A stretch of 64,000 bases of DNA from Drosophila persimilis (GCF_003286085.1 NW_020825288.1:13888001-13952000), one strand, 5' to 3'; positions 38,748 to 51,530 are shown, numbered from the stretch's first letter. Program-made: numbers and translations. Notes: generated by a model not told the origin, from the letters alone.

Positions 38748-41700
38748 CTATAAGAAGATGAGCTTGATGAGGCCGTACAGTGCCCAGGCGACCAACGAAT
38801 AGAAAACAGCCAGCGTGGTATAGTGCAGGACCTTCAATCTGAAAGGAAAGACAAACAGAATTAGAGGATGCTAACAGGAAGGAGTAATGCGAATACCCAC
38901 CTCTCGTATCGTTTGATGGACTCGGGAATATTGCTGGGATCATCCTTCACCACATAAAGGCGCAGCCCATAGAGACTGACGCGGAAGAGATTGGTCCAGT
39001 CCAAGTCGCGCATATCGAAGGCAAACAGCCGCTTGTCTCTCTCATCCAGCTTTTCGGAGAGACTCCTCACATTATCGTTGTCGAAGCGAAACTCATTTGA
39101 ACTAAAGTACTTGAGGACATTGCTCAGCTTGTGGATCTTGCGATAGATCTTCATCATTCTAAGGGAAGACAGAGCGTAAGTCAAGAGACCCTCTAAAGAA
39201 TCCTCTTAGGCACTTACCTTGGTTTCTTGCCAATGATCACCATAATGAAGTCCATGATCAGGGCGGGCAATGTGTGGTAGAAGAAGCATAGTATGTGATA
39301 CTGCCACATGTGTGGCACGATGGTGAAGCGCGGATACCATATGGACTTGCGCATCGGTATATCACAGCCATATTCAAAGCCATCCTCCATGTAACGCCTC
39401 CAACTAACCATGTTTTCCGCATCGGGGACATAGTTATAGATGGGCGGTGTCTCGTATCTGAGAAGGAGAGGATTCGAGATGCTTGATTGGTAAAATATTA
39501 GCATTACCACTCACTTGTTCCGCGCTATGTCCCAGGCACTGGCCAGCAGAGCATTCACGCACATGTCCACCGGCACGATGTGCGCCTTGTTGTCCATATC
39601 ACCGGTGAAGACGCGCAGAACGCCTGAGCCAATGCCCACAATGACGCCACAGGGTCCGTACATGTTGTCGATCCAACCGGTAACTGGTTCACGGTATGTG
39701 GTGATCACTGTAGAAGAAGGCAGACAGACGTAAGTATTTGAATGAATCATGCGGAATGATTGCTAACCTATGCCCGGCCTAAAGATCGTTACTGGCAGAT
39801 TCTGTGCCGTCTGCTGCACCACATTCTCGGCCAGAACTTTGGTGAAGGTATACGTGTTCGGATAGCCCTGAATAATGGTTGGCGTCAGGGTATTCAGAGT
39901 GTGCTCGTCCAGGCATTCGCTCAGCTTGAAGGCATTCTCGCCGGTCATGGTGCCGCTGTAGAACTTCTCCTGGATGTGGCGCATGTTGCAGTGCGCAAAT
40001 GCAGTGGAGACATGGACGAGGGCCTGTAGTGGTTCAGCGAGTAAGTATCAACGATCAGATATAGGAGAGGATAGAGCAGAGGAAGACCCACCTTCAAGTT
40101 GACAACCTCTTTGGCCAGCTTGATGATCTCCTTGGTGCCGTGGACATTGATGGCAATGGCCATTTTCAGCTTCTCATCGAACCGGACTGTGGCCGCACTA
40201 TGGAGAACAATGTTCACATTCTCCAGAATGGTCTCCCGCTCATCTGGACTGATACCCATTCCCGGCAGAGAGCAGTCGCCGTTGATGATTGTGATCTGGC
40301 AGCGATACTTGGGATTAACCTGTTTCATCTTGTCAAAGACCTAGGGGAAAATCAATGCAGCGAATGAGAAAAAGGTGGTACAATTTAGCACTCAAACACT
40401 TACCGGATCATTAAACAGATCCTCAATGCGTGCGAATGCATCCTTGCCCTTTTTGGTGCGTATCAGCAAATATATTTGTCCCACCTCCGTGACGCGCAAC
40501 AATTTCTCGATGATAACTGGGGGACAGAGAGGAAGGCTCTGGGCGATAAGTATAAGGAATTCCAGTCACGTACTCGGGAGTGGATGGGAACTTACTTTTG
40601 CCGAAGAATCCTGTGCCGCCAGTGAGGAATACGCCCTTGTCCTTGTAGAACATTTGCATGGGCGACTCGTCTGTACCACAAGTGGAAGTTTGCGTGGGGG
40701 AAGAGATCAATGCAAACAGTCATTAAACAATTAGCCAATTTAATGCGCATCATTGATGGGCCCTCCCACTCGGGAAAATCCTGCCCCTGTCCCAGCCCCA
40801 TTCCCTGCCACAGGCCCTGCCCTGTCTGAGGGCTGAAGGCTGTTTGGTGTGGGTTCGATTCAGTTCAGTTTCCGTTCGGTTTGTTTGCCACCAACTTGAA
40901 GCGCCGTCACGAATTTAAATGCGCATCAAATGCCACTTGAATTGCGCATAATTCACGCCACACACAGACACACACTCACACAGAGATACGGAGGCACACA
41001 CAGAGAGACTGCCACTCGGAATAGTTGAGGGAGAGGCATGCGGCCGGAGGTTAGCTTCTAGCCTGCATTTTTGTCCAAAGTGCCAAAATGGCAACAACAC
41101 TTGACGTTTCAACGTTGCCTGCCGATGGGTGCACACGCACCCCGGTCCCCATCCCCATCCCCATCCCCATACCCATCCACATGCCACATATATCACCCAT
41201 CCATCTCGCCTATCCCCATCCCCATAACCATTCCCATACCCATACACATATCCATACCCATACCCACATCGTTGTTTGCGGCGTCGGCATCGGTTGCTGC
41301 TGCCTGCCACTGCCTGCCACTTGCTGGGCCACTCATAAATATTTGCAAGTTAGCAGCTCGTCGAGCCATTCATCTATTGTCTAAAACGCACACAACCGCA
41401 CACCGACACACACACTCTGGCACGCACACAGCTACACAGCTGCTACATATGCTACACGTGTATTAATATGTACACTGGGCGAAAAACAATCATGGTGCTC
41501 CCATGAGCAAATATTTTCAATCCGAGAAGGGGCATCAAATTAGGGGATAATTAATAGCCATTGAGAGCACGTATCACTATCACAATGTATCACTATTGAT
41601 TGTTCCTATGAATTAGAATGGTTTATTAATATTAAGATACGATCCCTCAAAACCAAATGAATAAACAGATCGACACAAGGTGGAACTATGTAATGGAATC

Positions 41701-43364
41701 AACCATTGCAGATTGATTAGGATAATTTCGATCTGTCTGTATCTGTTTTTATGGGATATTCTTTATGGGAAGATCTGTAATTCACAAATACCAAGTCGAA
41801 ACTATGAAGCTCCAGTATATCTGTTGACTGTTCTCCTTTTGGTTTCTCACAGTGTACCATGGCCCGTGCAGGACATTCCTCAATTGAATGGCATCTCATC
41901 TTGAAGATGCCCTGTTTAGACGCGGCCTTTGCCTGCGTCTAGAGATGCCTAATTGCCAATCGTCGGCGTAAATCACTGTCAGTCTGTGCACAGGGACGCA
42001 GGATGCACCGACACACACCGACTCACACACAATTGCCACTTGATAATTGCATAATAAATGCAACATTGTTGAGGAGATGCCGGCAGCCCTTCAACGCCCC
42101 CTTCCCCCAGCAGCTCCCTGCAGCTCCCATCTAAAGCGTCAAGCATAACAAACACATTCACCCAAATACAACTTGACACCTAGACCTGACACCAGCATTG
42201 GTGGCATGCCACCATTCCCTGGAAGCCAACGACGAAGCCGAAGCCTCAGCCGAAGCCCTGGCCTGAGGCCGCACTCAACCACAAGCTCTTGGCCCGCTCA
42301 CTCAAATGTTTTGTTTGCCTATGCTAATTGGCTTAAATGCAACTCAAGCGCACTTCGCCATCGCCTCGCATCGCCTCGCATCGCATCGCATCGCCTCGCC
42401 TCGCTTCGACTGCAAACTGAAACTGAAACTGAAAATGTGCCACCAACAGTGGGGCCCCCGTTCCCGTTGCCAACCCCCAACCAGTCTCATCGCTGGCCCC
42501 CAAAGACAGCACTTCATGCCACACCATGCCCCACCATCCATCATTGTTTATGAACGCTGCGAAATTGAGCCTGGCCCCACTCGGAGTCGGGCCTGGAGTG
42601 TGGCATGGAGTGGAGTCGAGTGCGGCGTTTAAAGCTTTTTGAGCGCTTTGGGGCATTTGTTCAACGCTAACTCCAACACCAACAGTAACAGCAGCAACAT
42701 CAGTAACAGCAGCAGCGGCGGCACCCATAACCAGCAGAGAAGGCTACTTCGAGGGTCGCAACTCTTGATACCCTTAAAAAACGATCAACAGGAAGACATT
42801 CGTGCATCAGCCAATGCAATTATATCTTACAAATTATAGCTTGTTGAGGTTTAGTTTGAATACCTTGAGAAACAAAAGCGTTTTCCATACAAAGACTTTA
42901 CCATTCCCATCTAGATCTTGTTGTCTGTCACAAATAGCTCCTCAAAATCATATCACCCTCTTTGAGTGTACAGCAAGAGCGCATCCCCGCTTTGAGTGAA
43001 TTGTCAACAATTGTTGTTGGCTCTTTGGATTTTGTGGGCTGCCGCGCTCAGACAAAAGTCTGTCACATAATTTGTCAATTTAAACCAAAAAAAAATTGTT
43101 TTTAGCCACCCCGGCCCCTGCTCCTGCCGCTCTCCATTCCGACACCCCCAGCTAATTTAATATTTCATAAAACACCTTTTCTGCGGTTGGGGATTTGTGT
43201 GTGTTTCGGAGGGGGTATTGCTCTTTAACCTGATCCTGTCTGGTCTCGTTAGGTCTGGTACGGGTACGGTCTGGTCACTCACCCTTCACGTCATTTATGA
43301 GCTGAGAGTGGTCTTCCAGTGTTTTCATGCCATTCATAATGTTCATTATTTTGGGATCATCCAT
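38748..43364 (-). CDS. CG5065: Fatty acyl-CoA reductase (alcohol-forming), nine coding exons, complete
   Basis: Predicted to reduce long-chain fatty acyl-CoA to fatty alcohol with NADPH (EC 1.2.1.84 family), at the ER or peroxisome membrane, supplying wax, cuticle or pheromone lipids. Exons on the minus strand: 43364-43283, 40670-40596, 40516-40404, 40340-40092, 40023-39768, 39707-39515, 39457-39218, 39158-38901, 38838-38748; together 1557 nt, 518 residues. Seen in the protein: NADP-binding TGGTGFFG (44-51), LLIR (69-72), GD (111-112), HSAAT (137-141), NVHGT (155-159), HVSTAF with Ser179, YTFTK with Tyr231 and Lys235, and FRPGIV (254-259). A FAR C-terminal domain covers about 375-475, including GLRLY (467-471), and a hydrophobic tail covers 490-518. 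Length is normal for the family (about 500-520). All introns are GT-AG; all but the first are 57-79 bp. The start is fixed by an in-frame TGA in the same exon upstream. The family call is firm. The CG5065 name rests on remembered similarity and was not searched. Confidence 0.95.
41147..41260. repeat. CCATCC/CCATAC minisatellite in FAR intron 1
   Basis: Imperfect hexamer units (CCATCC, CCATAC, CACATA) over about 110 bp. Confidence 0.85.
42358..42408. repeat. (TCGCA/TCGCC)n pentamer array in FAR intron 1
   Basis: About ten units alternating ATCGC and CTCGC. Confidence 0.9.
42755..42973 (-). mobile_element. DINE-1 remnant inside FAR intron 1
   Basis: On the minus strand: GTACACTCAAAGAGGGTGAT, ATGATTTTGAGGAGC and TATTTGTG at the start, and TTAAGGGTATCAAGAGTTGC then GACC at the end. 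Both termini match the family. It lies in the same orientation as the host gene, about 310 bp downstream of the exon 1 donor. Confidence 0.78.
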
Positions 43365-43392
43365 CTTAAACGGATAATAATTTCAGGTTGAT
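43365..43392 (-). other. CG5065: 5' UTR part of FAR exon, begins at a splice acceptor
   Basis: On the minus strand, TTCTTTGCAG immediately precedes position 43392, a good polypyrimidine-AG acceptor. The 28 nt between it and the ATG hold an in-frame TGA, so translation cannot start earlier in this exon. This implies at least one untranslated exon upstream (higher coordinates). I could not place that exon: a GTAAGT donor at 43554-43549 is one candidate, but its exon side is weak. Confidence 0.75.
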
Positions 43393-46300
43393 CTGCAAAG
43401 AACAAAAGAAGAACGTATTGAGTTTGGGGGCATACAAATTGGACAATTATCTGGAAACAAAAGTGTTTTGAAGGTATATTGATAGCTTAAGTCTCATAGG
43501 GCTTAAGGAACTTTAGAAATACAATAGAATTATCTATTTTCATAGACAAAACTTACAACAGAAATCAAATTGTAATCATCCAAGGCAACCCCTTCGATTT
43601 CCCCTGCCTTGGGGAGCCACAGATAATCTCATAATTGAATAACCGAACACCCTTTTCCTTTTGACAGAAGTTTGGAGGAAAATGTTTTTCTAATTCGGAA
43701 TAGTTGAATGGGAAATGCGAAATGCGAAAACCATAAAGCCAATTAGAAGGCGACCAAAACGGTCTCCGTGCGACTGTTTCTTGGCGACCAAAAATCAAAT
43801 ATAATATGTATATATGTAAGTAAATTTCGCTTCGGTAAAGCTCGAAATTTAATTAAAAGTTTTCAGAGAGCTGGGAAAACCAGGAAAAAGCTGGCAAAAG
43901 CAGCTCGGAGCGCCACTGAAATTTCTAATGAAGTGCCAGACGCACCTGTTGACAGAGCCCCCAAAATGCGAAAGCAAAAGCAAAAAACGAAAACGAAAAC
44001 GAAAACGAGAACGAAAAACGAGCAAAATATGAAACCAAAACCGAAATGGGAGTCAAACTCAAATAAAATTTAATAATCAAATTTAACATTTTTGAGCGGC
44101 GACTCGCAATGGAAAGGTGAATGAAACTATGCAAAAGTTGGGATAATTATAAATGAGTTAAGAATCTTTGAACTCAAAACTTGGACATAAATTAGCAACG
44201 AAACAAAAAATAATTGCTCATTTGCATCAAAAGTAATTTATAGAGCCTCGAAATTAACCCGTTTTCTGTTCGAGATTTCGTTTTCAAGTACAATACTACG
44301 CTTGAAACCTGTTACACACGAATTCCGATTCAATTCAATTTAATTTCAACCGATTCGTCGCCAGTTCGATGACTCTGGGCTGCGCTATTCTGTACAAAAG
44401 AAGTGCACAAGCAACCGAATGTGTAAAGTACTCGAACACACTAATAGTGATAATTACAACAATTCGCAGTACAACAAAGACTGAAGCTAAATGAATTAAG
44501 TTCTCGATTGTGTGCGGCCGACCGCCGGGCCAGAGCCTCAGAAACGGTTCCAGGCCCAAACGCAAATGACAAAGTAATCAAAGCTCGTCGGGCATTGTTC
44601 CGCAACGAGATAAGTATCTCGGCAAACAAAAGCAGCAAGGAAAAGCATATGGCGGGGCAGTGCGTTTCATCAGTGTAAGACAGTAGTCAGGGTAATGCGA
44701 AAAATAAACGGGTGATAATCGTTGCAATAAGTATTTTAATCACTTTTATAAACGTTATCCGATGATATGTCATGATTATTGTAATATAAACTTCATGACT
44801 CTTGTAAAAGAAGAAAAATGTATGCTTAATAAATTACTTTATTTATGTTGATTTATTTATACAGTGCTAACTTATAAACTTCCAAAACTATAGGGTAACT
44901 TAAAGTGTAGGATAATTTACTTTATCCGAGCTTAAGACCTTATTTGGAAAATGTATTCACGGCGATAATTGAATTATGATAATAATCGAACTAGAACGGC
45001 TTTTAGCTATTTCATGATTAACTCCAACATTCTAGTGATAATTTACTTAATTCGCTAACCATTGATTAATTTGGTGAACTTTGGGCACCAAATAATGGAT
45101 CATATTGGTTAATTTGATTATATTATATATTATAATAAAACTCTAGCATACTCTAATTTTTGTTAAACTAGAACACTGACAAATAAAACTAATGTGAGTG
45201 AAATAAAAACTTTTCTTGAATTTCGTTTAAATTCTTGGTGTAACTCTTGTGGCTTAAGTCTGTGAGCACCACTGTATATGGCAGAGATCAAATTAATGAA
45301 AAATCCCTTACTAATCGATTGATTTCTTTAATAATCGAACTGCTAACTGTTAAATTATTTTATTAGATTATTCGTTCTAATCTCAAACAAACCTTTTACA
45401 CATCCCAATAACACGTTCAAGCAGTGATTTTATTCGCTGGACACATTTTTACCAGATAGCTTTATACTCCATTATTTTAAGCTTTTCACAAACTCAATTA
45501 AATACTCATTACACAGCGCTTTATATTTGCGGGTCGCACTGTTTGCCATTTACTGGCTGCGAAAACAAACAACAACGGTCCCATGGAACAATGGGAGAAA
45601 GAAAAACAACGAAAAGCCCTGCCAAAAAGAAAGGGACATCTAAAGAGCAAACAAAAGAGAGAGAATGAGAGAGAGAGAGAGAGAGCTCAGGTACGAGTGT
45701 CTGTAAATTGGATACGAAAATGGAAATTAAATAATTTTGTGCAAGTCAAAGTCTCGCACAATTAACCCATATTTGCCATATTTGCCATATTTGCAATTGA
45801 AAACCGAACACAGTGGCACTGGCACTGGCTCTGGCACTGGCAGCTGGCACCTGGCACCCACCCCTTAACCCCTCGGTACGAGTATTGCAGCGTGTTGCAT
45901 TTCACACCAATTGAGAAGCTTTTACACTGCTTGCGCCTGGCTCGGCGCTCACTCAGTCGAATGAATGACGAAAGCAACGCAGTGCAATGAAATGGGAGGC
46001 GAGGCAGAGAGGTGCGCTGCGGTGCGGTGCTGGAAAAGAGAGGGAGAAGGCGAAGAGTCGGCTGCAAAGAGGAGCGGAAGAGGAGGGCAGTGCGGTAAAA
46101 GAGACACTTAGTTAGTTGGGCAGCTTGCCAAGCTCCATCCAACCGACTGACTGACTCGCCGCTCCCGGACACCCGGCCACCCGTCCACCCGGCCACCCTG
46201 ACTCATTTCCCCGACCCACGCCGTATATGGCTAACTACTGGCAATGTCGGCCAAAAAGCCACTGCAGCTGATTGCACCACGTTGGCGACCACAGTAGCTG

Positions 46301-47725
46301 CCACCGGCGATGCCACCGCCAGCGCGGAGTCAGTCAGTCATTCCAGTCCAGTCGTCACTCCAGAATGACGGCAGCCAGTGCTCTACAAGAGGTGCACAGC
46401 ACACTGCCCCCTCCGTCCACAAATACGCACTGAATGAACCTTCGTCGGTGGGGGGGGAGGAGGGGCAGTGACTTTGTAGACGAATTTATACATTGTTTAA
46501 GTATCAGCCACAGATACTGCTCCTCTTTGCCCCCGCACCCCATTGGCGTTGCCCGTTGTCGACACCGAAACTCCATCGTCAATGCACATCGAAGCGCAGC
46601 TAATTGAAACACTGCGGCACAGTGGGTCAAGGTAGCGCAAAAGGGGGATAAAAGTTCTATGCTCCAGAAGGCACAAAAATGGTACAAAAATGTACGAATA
46701 GTGTTTCCTTTTAATTCTTTCGATAATCCCAGTTGCTGATAGAGTTGACTCCACTGTTCGACTCGATTCGATGTTGCCACTTCTGGTAGTTCTTTTACTT
46801 TTGGCGCTTGTTTGCGTGCGGTGCACGATGCCGCCGGCTACCCGGCCTGCTGCTGCCCCAACAACAGCAACAACAACAACAGAAACTTTTTGGGGGGGAA
46901 CAATGGACTGAAAAACAAAAGTATGAACCACAACAATAACAGCGGCCGCAGAGCCAGCAGCGGCAACAGCGGGGGGCAGTGCCTGTTGGCAATGCAACAG
47001 CATTGCAACAGCAGCAGCAACAGCTACGCGGCGGCAACAATGAGAATAGCGCGGGGTTTGGGATGCCTGCACCACTTCAATGGAGCACCACGCGGCTCTG
47101 CCAACCACCTCCAACCATCCTCCAGCCGTACACGGTGCAACCATGCAACCGAATGGGAATCAAAAATGCCAAGCCCTCTCGTCGAACACTTTTGACGAGG
47201 CTCATTCGCTTTGAATTTTATTTAATGCCTTTGTAATAAAGTGTAAAATGGCGAAAAAGTGCAAACAACGGCGAGAAATGCTAAGAGGAAGTGCCCCAAG
47301 AGGAAGCTGAAGAGGAGCTGGCTGTGCATAATATCCAGAACAACATCATCATCATCAGCATCACCATTATCGGAGGACCATGACCAGGAAGAGGAGCCAG
47401 CCGCAGGAAGAGGGACCGCCGCAGATGCAGGGAGTTCGAATAAGTAAGAACTGCGGCCAGACACCAGTGGCCACATTAAAAGAAGAAGAAATAATTAACA
47501 GCAACAGTTTGAAAGTCCATAAAATGAAAATGGTCGAGCATTGCCAACACTGCCATCACCATGGCCGTAGATTCCACCATCGAACCCCACCCCTCTCCTA
47601 TGTCCGTCCACCTTCCAGCGCCATTCCACCCCCAGTCATTGGCATCACCATTACCCGGCGTCGCCATCGCAACCGCCGCGACCACCGCATGTGCCATACA
47701 ACTTCCGACTTCCGCTTGGCTTTGC

Positions 47726-47752
47726 CTGGGTCTGGGTCTGGGTCTGGGTCTG
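47726..47752. repeat. (TCTGGG)n hexamer array
   Basis: Four to five tandem TCTGGG units. Confidence 0.9.
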
Positions 47753-48213
47753 TGTCCGTCCTGCACTGCTCTGCCCTGCCCTCGTCCGGGTCTGACTGGT
47801 ACTCCGGTGTGGACTACTGTGTGGACTGTGTGGCCCGCCTCTGTTTGCCATACCCTTTTCGATAAGTGGGCGTAGTCACTCAATCGTTATGTCCTACCTG
47901 TTTGCATTTATACTCGGTATTTGATTAGCTAACAACTAATGAAAGTTTGTTTGGCACTTGAAAGATCACTTGATTCCGATCACACGATTTCCTGAACTAA
48001 CGATCGATGTATTTGCACGATAAGTCATCGACATCTACAAGCATCTACGCATCAGTTAAAGAACATACGATCATCGATAGGATTTCTATCTATCACTCAG
48101 CAAAACATAAAATAGATTCACTTTTCAGAGTATCCGAAGTTCATTGAATTTTGTGGGACTCTCTTCTGTTTCCATTCATCGCTATTTGTTGATGTGGCTG
48201 TTGTTATAGTTGG

Positions 48214-48234
48214 TGTTGTTGTTGTTGTTGTTGT
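48214..48234. repeat. (GTT)n microsatellite
   Basis: Seven GTT units. Confidence 0.92.
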
Positions 48235-49050
48235 CACTGGGATGACACACAAGCAAAGAGTCGGTGCGAAAAATGTTCGTTAAATCTATTAAAAGATAAT
48301 TACGTGAAGACAAATGGACGGGCAGCAGGAGAGAGCTCTGTCCCAGCACCACGGGGTGTACGAGTATCTTTGTGCTAGTCCCAGAACCAGCAGCAGCAGC
48401 AGCCCCAGTGGCATTGCCAGTGTCCGTTCGTTCACCAAGCCATACCGTATCCGTATCTCTCTGTCGGTGTCCGTATCGGGCTCCCTGTCTGCCTCTGCGG
48501 TGGCTGCCCCTGCCACAGCAGCCATACATACACATGTATGTAGGAGTACGTTATTATTATTCGAGTTCGTTGATACGATAACGCTAATGGATATGGATAT
48601 TGATTATAGTTTTTATGTCTCTCATGCATCGTTGCTGTTGTGGTTTGCTGCTCCAGCTACTGTCTGCCATCGGAGAACCCCATCCCCTTCCCACTCCCCG
48701 TCCCCGTCCTGACTCCACCATCGGAGGCTGTTCTGGGCTGGTGGTAATGATAATTTTGATTATATTGATGCGTCATTTTATGAGCCGCAATGGTATTGAA
48801 ATTGAGTGGTCTGTGACAGCGTCTAGTTTATGGCAGCTCCATTATGGCACATCCATTCAGCTAAGCCATTCATGAGGCGCCCCCTATTCATATTGAATCT
48901 CAATTAACAGCTGCTCAAATGAATCTCTTTGTGGTGCTGTGGGATGTTTGTGCGGATGGGGCTATTCAGTATCTAATGAGTCCAAGAGACCAGGCTCCTT
49001 TCAGACTCAATTATGCAGGGATTTGTGAGCTGAGAGAAGCTGAGGCAGTA

Positions 49051-49078
49051 GGGAGCAGGGAGCAGGGAGCAGGGAGCA
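49051..49078. repeat. (GGGAGCA)4 heptamer array
   Basis: Four perfect heptamer copies. Confidence 0.95.
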
Positions 49079-49190
49079 TTATGCGCTTCTTGGCAACTCT
49101 TCCTACCCTTCAACCTTTGGCCAGGGTGTGTGCACAGCCACTTAGTGGGTCAACAGTAATACGACTACTAGTAATTGCATTCGATGGGAA

Positions 49191-49225
49191 GCTGGTAGCT
49201 GGTAGCTGGTAGCTGGTAGCTGGTA
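49191..49225. repeat. (GCTGGTA)5 heptamer array
   Basis: Five perfect heptamer copies, 112 bp after the GGGAGCA array. Confidence 0.95.
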
Positions 49226-51379
49226 TGTGGCTGGTATTGTTGTTTGCGCGCTGCGCGTCTTAACGACTTTATCTAACGTCCAATGTTTGCATGAAACACA
49301 CTTGCAAGTTCTTTACAATCCTCCATCCTCCCCTCCGCTCTCTTGGAAATGCTAATTAAACGTATCTCTTAGCGGAACGTGTGCGAACTTGTAATTTCCA
49401 ATTAGGAGTACGAATATTACACAAGTGACAAACATTTGCGGCAATTAAATTAATGAAACTTTTGCCGGGAGACTACGTGTCTCCGATCTTGTGGCGATGT
49501 CTGACAGGGGAGGACCCTTGACTCTCTTATCACTTGTCATCTTTCCGCCTGAAGCGCTGCGCATGCGTTGGTGGCATGTGGCATGTGGCAGAGCCATCTA
49601 CTACCATCACATCACCATTACCTCCCTAATCCCACCCGAAAACCCAACCAGAGTCCACTCTCGCCACACCTGAGCTGCTGGCCAAGTTGAGCGTTTAACC
49701 AAATAGTTTTGGTTATGGCCAAGTGTGTGTGTCCGTGTGTGCGTGTGTGGATGGCCATAACGCATATGTATTGGCCAGACAAATACGAATATTGCCAAGA
49801 AATTGCCTCATATTCACATGGCCATAACAGCAATCAAAGCCAAATTGAATAGGCAAATTACCAATCCTCATCTACTCAATGGGGGCGAGGTGGGCGTGGG
49901 GGCGGAGATGGGGTGCCAAGTGTAATTCGCCTTGGGGAAAATATTCGTATTCGGGTTACGAATGCAGTTCACTGACAGGACGACCCTTGGGGCTCTTTTC
50001 AGTAGAACTTTAAGTCTAATCGAATATTATGGTTCAATTGAATTGGAAAATTATGTGCGATGACAGACATCTGAGATATGTAATCATAATTATCATATAT
50101 GAATTTCAAATGCCCATATTTACTGCGCTCTGGACCGAAAAATTATGAAAACAATGCCAGTACTGGGAGTGGGAAGGGAGTTATTTTCGAGAGTGGAAAT
50201 ATTTATCAAATCAATATTGATTTAATTTGATTCATTCCATGATCGATTTGCCTCCTTATAAGCTCCTGAGAAACAGCCGTCATCTGTAACTATCTTTAGT
50301 AGAACTTATGAATGGGGGGTCTTAACTGAAACACTCTTTTTAGAATGAAGCACATTTCAACGAGGGACCGATGAAGCTGTCCCTATAAATCATTGCGAAC
50401 TTTGCCATAAGGACATTCACTTTTCAGGGGCTTTCCTTTCAATGAACTTGGCACAACAATAACTCTTGTGGTAACAATAACGTATGCTAACATAAAGGAC
50501 CAACACCCAACCCTCTGCGAGTATAAAAAATACAAACTTTACCAATAGCTCATAAGTGTCAGATGCGCTTAGAAGAGAAATTGAATGAACATTGAATATC
50601 GCTCTACCTAATAGAACAAATTCCTTTCAATTTATTGAATTTCTTTGGCCATAAGTGGATATAATCGAATCCCTTTATTTTAAATGTCCTCAATGCAGGG
50701 ATTTTTTTATATATTTGTATATGTAATAATAAAATTACAAGCCAGTATGGTTTAACGGGACAGTGGTATACAGTATTTAATCCAATATTAGTTTTACCCA
50801 ATTATTATGTTCCGTTCACTGAATTGAATTCTTATTTAATAAATGCTAATTAATTTCTATTATGATATATTTTAATATGATTTCATTTTGGCTTCCGCTA
50901 ACAATGAATATATACGGTTAATTTAAATTTACATAAAACAAACAACAAGCCCTGACATGATTATTATTAAATTTTTATTGAATTTCCATGAACATTTCGA
51001 TTTCTAAATCAATTTCAATTGTTTGTCGCCCCATTATTACACCTGTTTATTTATGGCCAGTTTCCAGTCAAAAATAAAAAAAAAATTGTAAAAAAAAAAC
51101 TTAAGCATGCACACATTTACCCACACCCACACACACACACATTGCCCCTTGCATGTACAAATTGTAATTACATAATTCGCTCATTATCAATGACAACAAC
51201 AATTACAGCAACACGACATTACAAAATCGCCGTAAAACAGAAAGAAAAAAAACCGAAACGAAACGAAACCAAACGAAAAGCGAACCGGAGTCATAAAAAC
51301 TATATACAAATAAATTAAATGCGCTCCGCTATAATTTATATTAATTAATCGGTTCATTTTTTTCCTTCGCTTGCAATTT

Positions 51380-51530
51380 TATACACTTCCAAAGGGTATG
51401 TTTTGTCCTCTCTAGAAAATCCAGAATAATTTAAAATTAATTTATTTTTTAAAAGGAGATTATAATTTCGGCGAAGAGCAACGAAGGGATGGCTTCAAAC
51501 GATCTGTAAGGGTATCAAAAGTTTCGGCCT
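51380..51530 (+). mobile_element. DINE-1 (INE-1-type Helitron) remnant, short
   Basis: The start TATACACTTCCAAAGGGTAT and the end CTGTAAGGGTATCAAAAGTT then TCGGCC are both close to the family consensus. At about 150 bp most of the core is deleted. Confidence 0.7.

Larger units (their letters stand above)
40671..43282 (-). other. CG5065: FAR intron 1 (2.6 kb)
   Basis: The donor is G|GTGAGT at 43282 and the acceptor is GGTACAG ending at 40671; the split codon is GAC (Asp28). This is the only long intron of the gene. It holds a CCATCC-type minisatellite (about 41147-41260), a TCGCA/TCGCC pentamer array (42358-42408) and a DINE-1 remnant near its 5' end. It contains no other exon I can support. 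Long first introns in flies often carry enhancers, but none is identifiable here by eye. Confidence 0.85.
43393..51379. other. Non-coding DNA upstream of FAR coding exons
   Basis: It should hold the FAR upstream exon and promoter unless these are beyond the window, but I cannot locate them. It contains an AT-rich block at about 44690-45560, a palindrome at 44606-44621, a GAGA run near 45660-45685 and CAA/CAG-rich 46840-47040. TATCGAT-type sites lie near 48070 and minisatellites near 49.1 kb. The frame at 45583-45765 (plus) is Lys/Glu/Arg-rich and ends in a GA repeat; not supported as a gene. Confidence 0.55.

Noticed and set aside
39760-40029. Plus-strand frames opposite the FAR exons
   Set aside because: Antisense shadows of conserved FAR coding sequence; the minus-strand protein explains the openness.
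40845-40865. GGGTTCGATTCAG resembling a tRNA T-arm
   Set aside because: No acceptor stem, D-arm or anticodon arm at the right spacing, and the continuation is a GTTCAG/GTTCGG repeat.
45583-45765. 60-codon Lys/Glu/Arg-rich plus ORF followed by a donor-like CAG|GTACGAGT
   Set aside because: Composition comes from AAAGA/GAGAGA repeats. The donor alone is not enough without an acceptor, homology or expression.
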